Of a stretch of 64,000 nucleotides of DNA, positions 60,329 to 64,000 are shown in pieces. The notes below the pieces were generated by a model. The model was not told the DNA's origin, searched no databases, and saw only the letters and a list, made by a program, of their open reading frames with translations. Position numbers and translations under genes: made by a program. Each line of letters starts with the position of its first letter. The first letter of the stretch is position 1. Source of the stretch: Lachnospiraceae bacterium (GTDB taxonomy: Bacteria; Bacillota; Clostridia; Lachnospirales; Lachnospiraceae); contig JAAWNY010000003.1 of assembly GCA_022799175.1 (NCBI GenBank), positions 23,686-87,685 on the forward strand, given 5' to 3'.

Positions 60329-61588
60329 ATGAGCAGACAGTTGCTACATACCCCAGAAGGGGTCCGGGATATTTATGCAGAAGAATGTGCCAGAAAGATG
60401 GCGGTTCAGAACAAGATTCAAAAAATATTCCATTTATATGGTTATCAGAATATAGAAACTCCTACCTATGAATTTTTTGATATTTTTAAAAAAGAGCGGG
60501 GAAGCGCGAACACTAGAGAAATGTACAAGTTTTTTGATCGGGAGAATAACACTTTGGTGTTGCGTCCGGATATGACACCGCCGATTGCCCGTTGTGTGGC
60601 AAAATATTTTATGGATGAGACAGGTCCTTTGCGGCTTTGCTATCTGGGACAGACGTATTTGAATGGGGCCAGCTACCAAGGCAGACTCAATGAGACAACA
60701 CAGACAGGAGCCGAGCTTATCGGAGATGATTCCAGCGATGGAGATGCGGAAATGATTGCCATGGTGATCGATGCCCTGAAATCCACGGGTCTGCAGGAAT
60801 TCCAGGTAGAGTTAGGACAAGTGGAATTTTATCGGGGGCTGGTAGAGGAAGCCGGTATGGATGAAGAGACCAGCAACCAGCTCCAGGAACTGATTGAGAA
60901 TAAAAATTATTTTGGGGTAGAGGAGCTTTTGACGGAACAGACGATGCCAGAAGAGCAGAAACGCGTGTTTTTAAAGCTGCCGGAATTGTTCGGGGACATA
61001 GAGAAGATCCGTCTGGCCAGAAGCATGACGGCAAATAAACGTTCTCTCCAGGCCATCGACCGTCTAGAACGGGTGCAAGAGATTCTTGACAGCTATGGGT
61101 TGGGAGATTATGTGTCTTATGATCTGGGGATGCTGAGTAAGTATTCTTATTATACCGGAATTATTTTTAAGGCATATACCTATGGCACGGGCGAGTATTT
61201 GGTGACGGGAGGACGGTATGACAAGCTTTTGGTGCAGTTTGGGAAGAATACCCCAGCAGTAGGATTTGCCATCGTAGTGGATCGGTTAATGCTGGCTCTT
61301 TCTCGTCAACGGATTGTGACAAAGGTGGATAGAGTAGAACAGATGGTATTGTATGAGCCAGGAGCCAGGACAAAGGCAGTTGGTTTGGCTAAGCATTTTC
61401 GGACAGAAGGCCAGGCTGTACAACTGATTCGCAAGCCAGTGGATCAGTCAGTGACAGAGTATGTGTCCTATGCCAGGCGGCACCAGATGAGAATGCTCTT
61501 GTATTTAACAGGAGAGGGAGAGCAGGTGACAGAGTATCAGGTGGAAAGCGGGCAGATAAAGATGCGGAATTGGGAAGAGTATTTTTAA
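60329..61588 (+). CDS. hisZ: ATP phosphoribosyltransferase regulatory subunit HisZ
   Basis: 419 residues, class II aminoacyl-tRNA-synthetase-like fold. It begins LLHTPEGVRDIYAEEC, has motif-2-like LRPDMTPPIARCVA and RLCYLGQTYLN, and the catalytic-domain end GGRYDKLLVQFGK. It lacks the anticodon-binding arrangement of true HisRS. It activates short-form HisG, encoded 21 bases downstream, in the first step of histidine synthesis. The last ~100 residues are a divergent C-terminal domain. Confidence 0.93.
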   Translation: MSRQLLHTPEGVRDIYAEECARKMAVQNKIQKIFHLYGYQNIETPTYEFFDIFKKERGSANTREMYKFFDRENNTLVLRPDMTPPIARCVAKYFMDETGPLRLCYLGQTYLNGASYQGRLNETTQTGAELIGDDSSDGDAEMIAMVIDALKSTGLQEFQVELGQVEFYRGLVEEAGMDEETSNQLQELIENKNYFGVEELLTEQTMPEEQKRVFLKLPELFGDIEKIRLARSMTANKRSLQAIDRLERVQEILDSYGLGDYVSYDLGMLSKYSYYTGIIFKAYTYGTGEYLVTGGRYDKLLVQFGKNTPAVGFAIVVDRLMLALSRQRIVTKVDRVEQMVLYEPGARTKAVGLAKHFRTEGQAVQLIRKPVDQSVTEYVSYARRHQMRMLLYLTGEGEQVTEYQVESGQIKMRNWEEYF

Positions 61589-61609
61589 AAAGGGAAGGAT
61601 GGGAGCGAA

Positions 61610-62260
61610 ATGAGATATCTGACCTTTGCCCTTGCCAAGGGCAGACTGGCGAATAAATCTTTGGCGATGTTTGAAAAGATTGGTATTACCTGCGAAGAGA
61701 TGAAGGATAAGAATTCTCGAAAGCTGATTTTTACCAATGAGGAGCTGAAAATGCGGTTTTTTTTGGCCAAAGCAAACGATGTGCCTACCTATGTGGAATA
61801 TGGCGCTGCAGATATTGGAATTGTGGGAAAAGATACGATCCTAGAAGAGGGGCGGAAGTTGTATGAGGTACTGGATCTGGGAATCGGACGATGCCGGATG
61901 TGTGTATGTGGGCCGGAATCAGCAAGGGAATATTTGAAGCATCATCAATTGATTCGAGTGGCAACAAAGTACCCGTCTATTGCTAAAGATTATTTTTACA
62001 ATAAAAAGCATCAGACGGTGGAAATTATCAAGTTGAACGGTTCCATTGAATTGGCGCCGATTGTGGGTCTGGCAGAAGTTATCGTAGATATTGTGGAAAC
62101 AGGCGCTACCTTGCGAGAGAATGGTCTGGAGGTATTAGAGGAGGTCTGTCCGTTATCGGCCCGGATGGTGGTAAATCAGGTGAGTATGAAGCGAGAGAAT
62201 GAGCGAATCACAAGAATGATACGAGAGATGAAACGGCTAATGCAGGGAAATTGCGAATGA
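61610..62260 (+). CDS. hisG: ATP phosphoribosyltransferase, short form, HisG
   Basis: 216 residues, the short form that lacks the C-terminal regulatory domain and depends on HisZ. Motifs seen are [45 protein letters not shown] and the PRPP-binding [18 protein letters not shown]. It condenses ATP with PRPP to start histidine synthesis and is the usual feedback target. hisD follows after 54 bases. Confidence 0.95.
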   Translation: MRYLTFALAKGRLANKSLAMFEKIGITCEEMKDKNSRKLIFTNEELKMRFFLAKANDVPTYVEYGAADIGIVGKDTILEEGRKLYEVLDLGIGRCRMCVCGPESAREYLKHHQLIRVATKYPSIAKDYFYNKKHQTVEIIKLNGSIELAPIVGLAEVIVDIVETGATLRENGLEVLEEVCPLSARMVVNQVSMKRENERITRMIREMKRLMQGNCE

Positions 62261-62314
62261 TAAAAGGAAAAAAGAGCCTCTGTCCAATGCTTTTGACAGA
62301 GAATGGAGGGAAAA

Positions 62315-63607
62315 ATGAGAATTGTCAAACTGAATGAACAAAGCAAGCAGGATATTCTCGCCTGCTTATTGAAACGGGATCCCAACAATTATAGCGGTTA
62401 TGAGGACAGGGTTCAGGAAATTGTGGAAAATGTGAGGAATCGCCGAGATGAAGCGCTGATAGAATACACAGAGAAATTTGATGGTGTGAACTTGTCGGCA
62501 GAACAGCTGCGTGTGACAGAGGAGGAGATTTTAGAAGCCCTTTCTCTAGTAGAACCATCGTTGCTTTCTGTAATGAAAAAATCCATGAAAAATATTCGGG
62601 AATACCACGAGAAGCAAAAACAATACAGCTGGTTTGACAGTCAACCAGACGGTGTCATACTAGGGCAGAAGGTAACGCCTTTAGCCAGCGTGGGCGTGTA
62701 TGTGCCCGGAGGAAAGGCAGCTTATCCGTCTTCGGTGCTGATGAATATCATTCCGGCTAAGGTGGCGGGAGTGGAGCGGATTGTGATGGTGACGCCGCCG
62801 GGAAAGGATGGTAAAGTGAATCCGGTGACTCTGGCGGCGGCGCATCTGGCAGGAGTGACGGAAAGCTATAAGGTAGGGGGCGCCCAGGCGGTTGCGGCAT
62901 TGGCTTTTGGAACAGAATCGATTCCGCGGGTGGACAAGATTACCGGTCCCGGCAACATTTTTGTGGCGCTGGCAAAGAAAGCAGTTTATGGACATGTGAG
63001 CATTGATAGTATTGCTGGGCCCAGTGAGATTCTGGTGTTAGCTGATGATAGTGCCAATCCTCGGTATGTGGCGGCAGATCTGCTGTCTCAGGCAGAGCAT
63101 GATGAACTGGCCAGCGGCATTCTAGTCACCACTAGCATGGAGCTGGCAAAGAATGTCTCAGAAGAAGTCGAGGAATTTCTTAAAAATCTTTCCCGACGGG
63201 AAATTCTTAAGAAGTCTTTAGAAAACTATGGATATATCTTGGTGGCGGATTCTATGGCAGATGCCATTGATACAGCCAATCAGATCGCATCAGAGCATTT
63301 GGAGATTGTGACGCGCAATCCTTTTGCGGTAATGACAAAAATTCGGAATGCAGGAGCAATTTTTTTGGGCGAGTACAGTTCGGAGCCTTTAGGGGATTAT
63401 TTTGCAGGTCCGAACCATGTGCTTCCCACCAATGGAACAGCAAAATTTTTCTCTCCTTTGGGAGTGGATGATTATGTGAAGAAATCCAGCATTATTTATT
63501 ATTCCAAAGAGGCGTTGGAACCAATTCACAGAGATATCGAGGCATTTGCCGAGGCAGAGGGCTTGACAGCGCATGCCAATTCGATCCGAGTGCGGTTTGA
63601 GGAGTAG
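62315..63607 (+). CDS. hisD: Histidinol dehydrogenase HisD
   Basis: 430 residues. Family features: YVPGGKAAYPSSVLMN, GGAQAVAALAFGTESIP, DKITGPGN, SIAGPSEILVLAD, the zinc/catalytic SQAEHDELASG, ASEHLEIVT with the base Glu/His, and GPNHVLPTNG. It oxidises histidinol to histidine in two NAD-dependent steps. The start is ATG 62315 because GGAGGG lies four bases upstream; ATG 62303 would overlap that site. No hisB follows within the window; instead there is a palindromic repeat. Confidence 0.95.
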   Translation: MRIVKLNEQSKQDILACLLKRDPNNYSGYEDRVQEIVENVRNRRDEALIEYTEKFDGVNLSAEQLRVTEEEILEALSLVEPSLLSVMKKSMKNIREYHEKQKQYSWFDSQPDGVILGQKVTPLASVGVYVPGGKAAYPSSVLMNIIPAKVAGVERIVMVTPPGKDGKVNPVTLAAAHLAGVTESYKVGGAQAVAALAFGTESIPRVDKITGPGNIFVALAKKAVYGHVSIDSIAGPSEILVLADDSANPRYVAADLLSQAEHDELASGILVTTSMELAKNVSEEVEEFLKNLSRREILKKSLENYGYILVADSMADAIDTANQIASEHLEIVTRNPFAVMTKIRNAGAIFLGEYSSEPLGDYFAGPNHVLPTNGTAKFFSPLGVDDYVKKSSIIYYSKEALEPIHRDIEAFAEAEGLTAHANSIRVRFEE

Positions 63608-64000
63608 AGATATAGAAAAAACAATCGGACATATCAAGACAGAAAAACGAATTGGTATGTACAGCCAAGTGCGGATTGATGCAGAGAAAGATAAAAAAGG
63701 GAGCAGAACGACCTCATTAAAGAGAGAAAATTGAATGGGAAAAAAGGGCAATGTCATTTAGATAAGGAAACGAGAAACGTAGTCAAGGAAAAGGGGAGAG
63801 AAGCATTGCCAAAACCGTCTGCTCCTTTTTCCGGTTTCGAGATTAAGAATTCCTAAAACCCCTGATTTTTGCTAAAAACAAAACGAAAATATATAAACTC
63901 GCTCCGCTCAGACAGTGTATATTTTCGTTTCAACGCAAAAATCAGGGATTTAAGGACTTCTAAATCTCTGCAAAGTCAAAATCCGCAGACTATTTCTCAT
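63608..64000. other. Gene-free end of window with palindromic element
   Basis: From 63608 to 63816 there is purine-rich sequence. A frame from about 63613 to 63729 has no stop but also no good start or ribosome site; it could be a gene remnant or chance. From 63817 the palindromic repeat copy B fills the region. No terminator for the his operon is clear besides the palindrome itself. Confidence 0.5.
63817..63990. repeat. Palindromic repeat element, copy B (MITE-like)
   Basis: Ends GTCTGC (63817-63822) and GCAGAC (63985-63990) are inverted. Inside, CCTGATTTTTGC (63861-63872) pairs perfectly with GCAAAAATCAGG (63935-63946), and AAACGAAAATATA (63881-63893) with TATATTTTCGTTT (63918-63930), around a ~24-base loop containing CGCTCCGCTCAGAC. 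It shares a 25-bp identical core and other blocks with copy A. No coding capacity. It may also act as terminator after hisD. Confidence 0.75.

Noticed and set aside
63613..63729. Stop-free stretch after hisD as a hisB start or remnant
   Set aside because: No resemblance to the HisB N-terminus was seen and there is no ribosome site; kept only as a possible remnant in the region note.

Overview
The window looks like chromosome from a gut-type Firmicute of the Lachnospiraceae (Blautia/Clostridium cluster XIVa-like). This rests on the plsX-acpP-rnc-smc-ftsY housekeeping block, hisZ plus short hisG, recU, lipoprotein-type ABC binding proteins, strong AAGGAGG ribosome sites and sigma-A style promoters. 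The species is not identifiable from sequence reading alone. Housekeeping genes look more GC-rich than the left-edge glycan genes. No rRNA, tRNA, CRISPR array, phage or transposase gene was seen.

Layout. (1) 1-7.7 kb: end of a surface-polysaccharide cluster. It holds a radical SAM protein cut by the window edge, a radical SAM/pyruvyltransferase fusion, an SGNH hydrolase, two GT2 glycosyltransferases, a DUF4422 protein and a ribulose-phosphate-epimerase paralogue. Four of these carry the same kind of Rossmann-like GxG appendage. (2) 7.9-18.6 kb: plsX, acpP, rnc, smc, ftsY, then threonine ammonia-lyase, a CLC-type anion transporter and an amidohydrolase/deaminase. (3) 18.6-22.7 kb: a PotABCD-like ABC importer, probably working with the deaminase. 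(4) 22.7-26.3 kb: a palindromic repeat element, a PfkB kinase, a second highly structured intergenic element and a two-component system. (5) 26.6-33.0 kb: a sugar-type ABC importer without ATPase whose binding protein has a large extra N-terminal domain, joined to an HlyD-like adaptor and an orphan MacB-type extracellular domain; then an alkyltransferase-like protein. (6) 33.5-42.6 kb: a two-component system divergent from an RND efflux operon (adaptor, pump, two TolC-like proteins), which is striking in a presumed monoderm.

(7) 42.6-51.4 kb: a long catabolic operon behind a near-consensus promoter and an operator-like palindrome. It contains two ROK kinases, a sugar ABC importer, a NagB-fold protein lacking key NagB catalytic residues, a PfkB kinase and a double-SIS protein. 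This is probably a pathway for an amino-sugar-like or glycated compound. (8) 51.4-58.8 kb: clpS-clpA, recU, overlapping uraA-vanZ-cbiL, and a PurF homologue without the nucleophilic cysteine. (9) 58.9-63.6 kb: a DUF1266 membrane protein and the hisZ-hisG-hisD operon. The last 390 bp hold a second copy of the palindromic element seen near 22.8 kb.

The strongest candidates for undescribed biology are the hybrid importer/adaptor locus (26.6-33.0 kb), the sugar operon with a remodelled NagB (43-51 kb), the radical SAM-pyruvyltransferase fusion, and the two structured repeat families. All functions are inferred from motifs read by eye; no database search was run.
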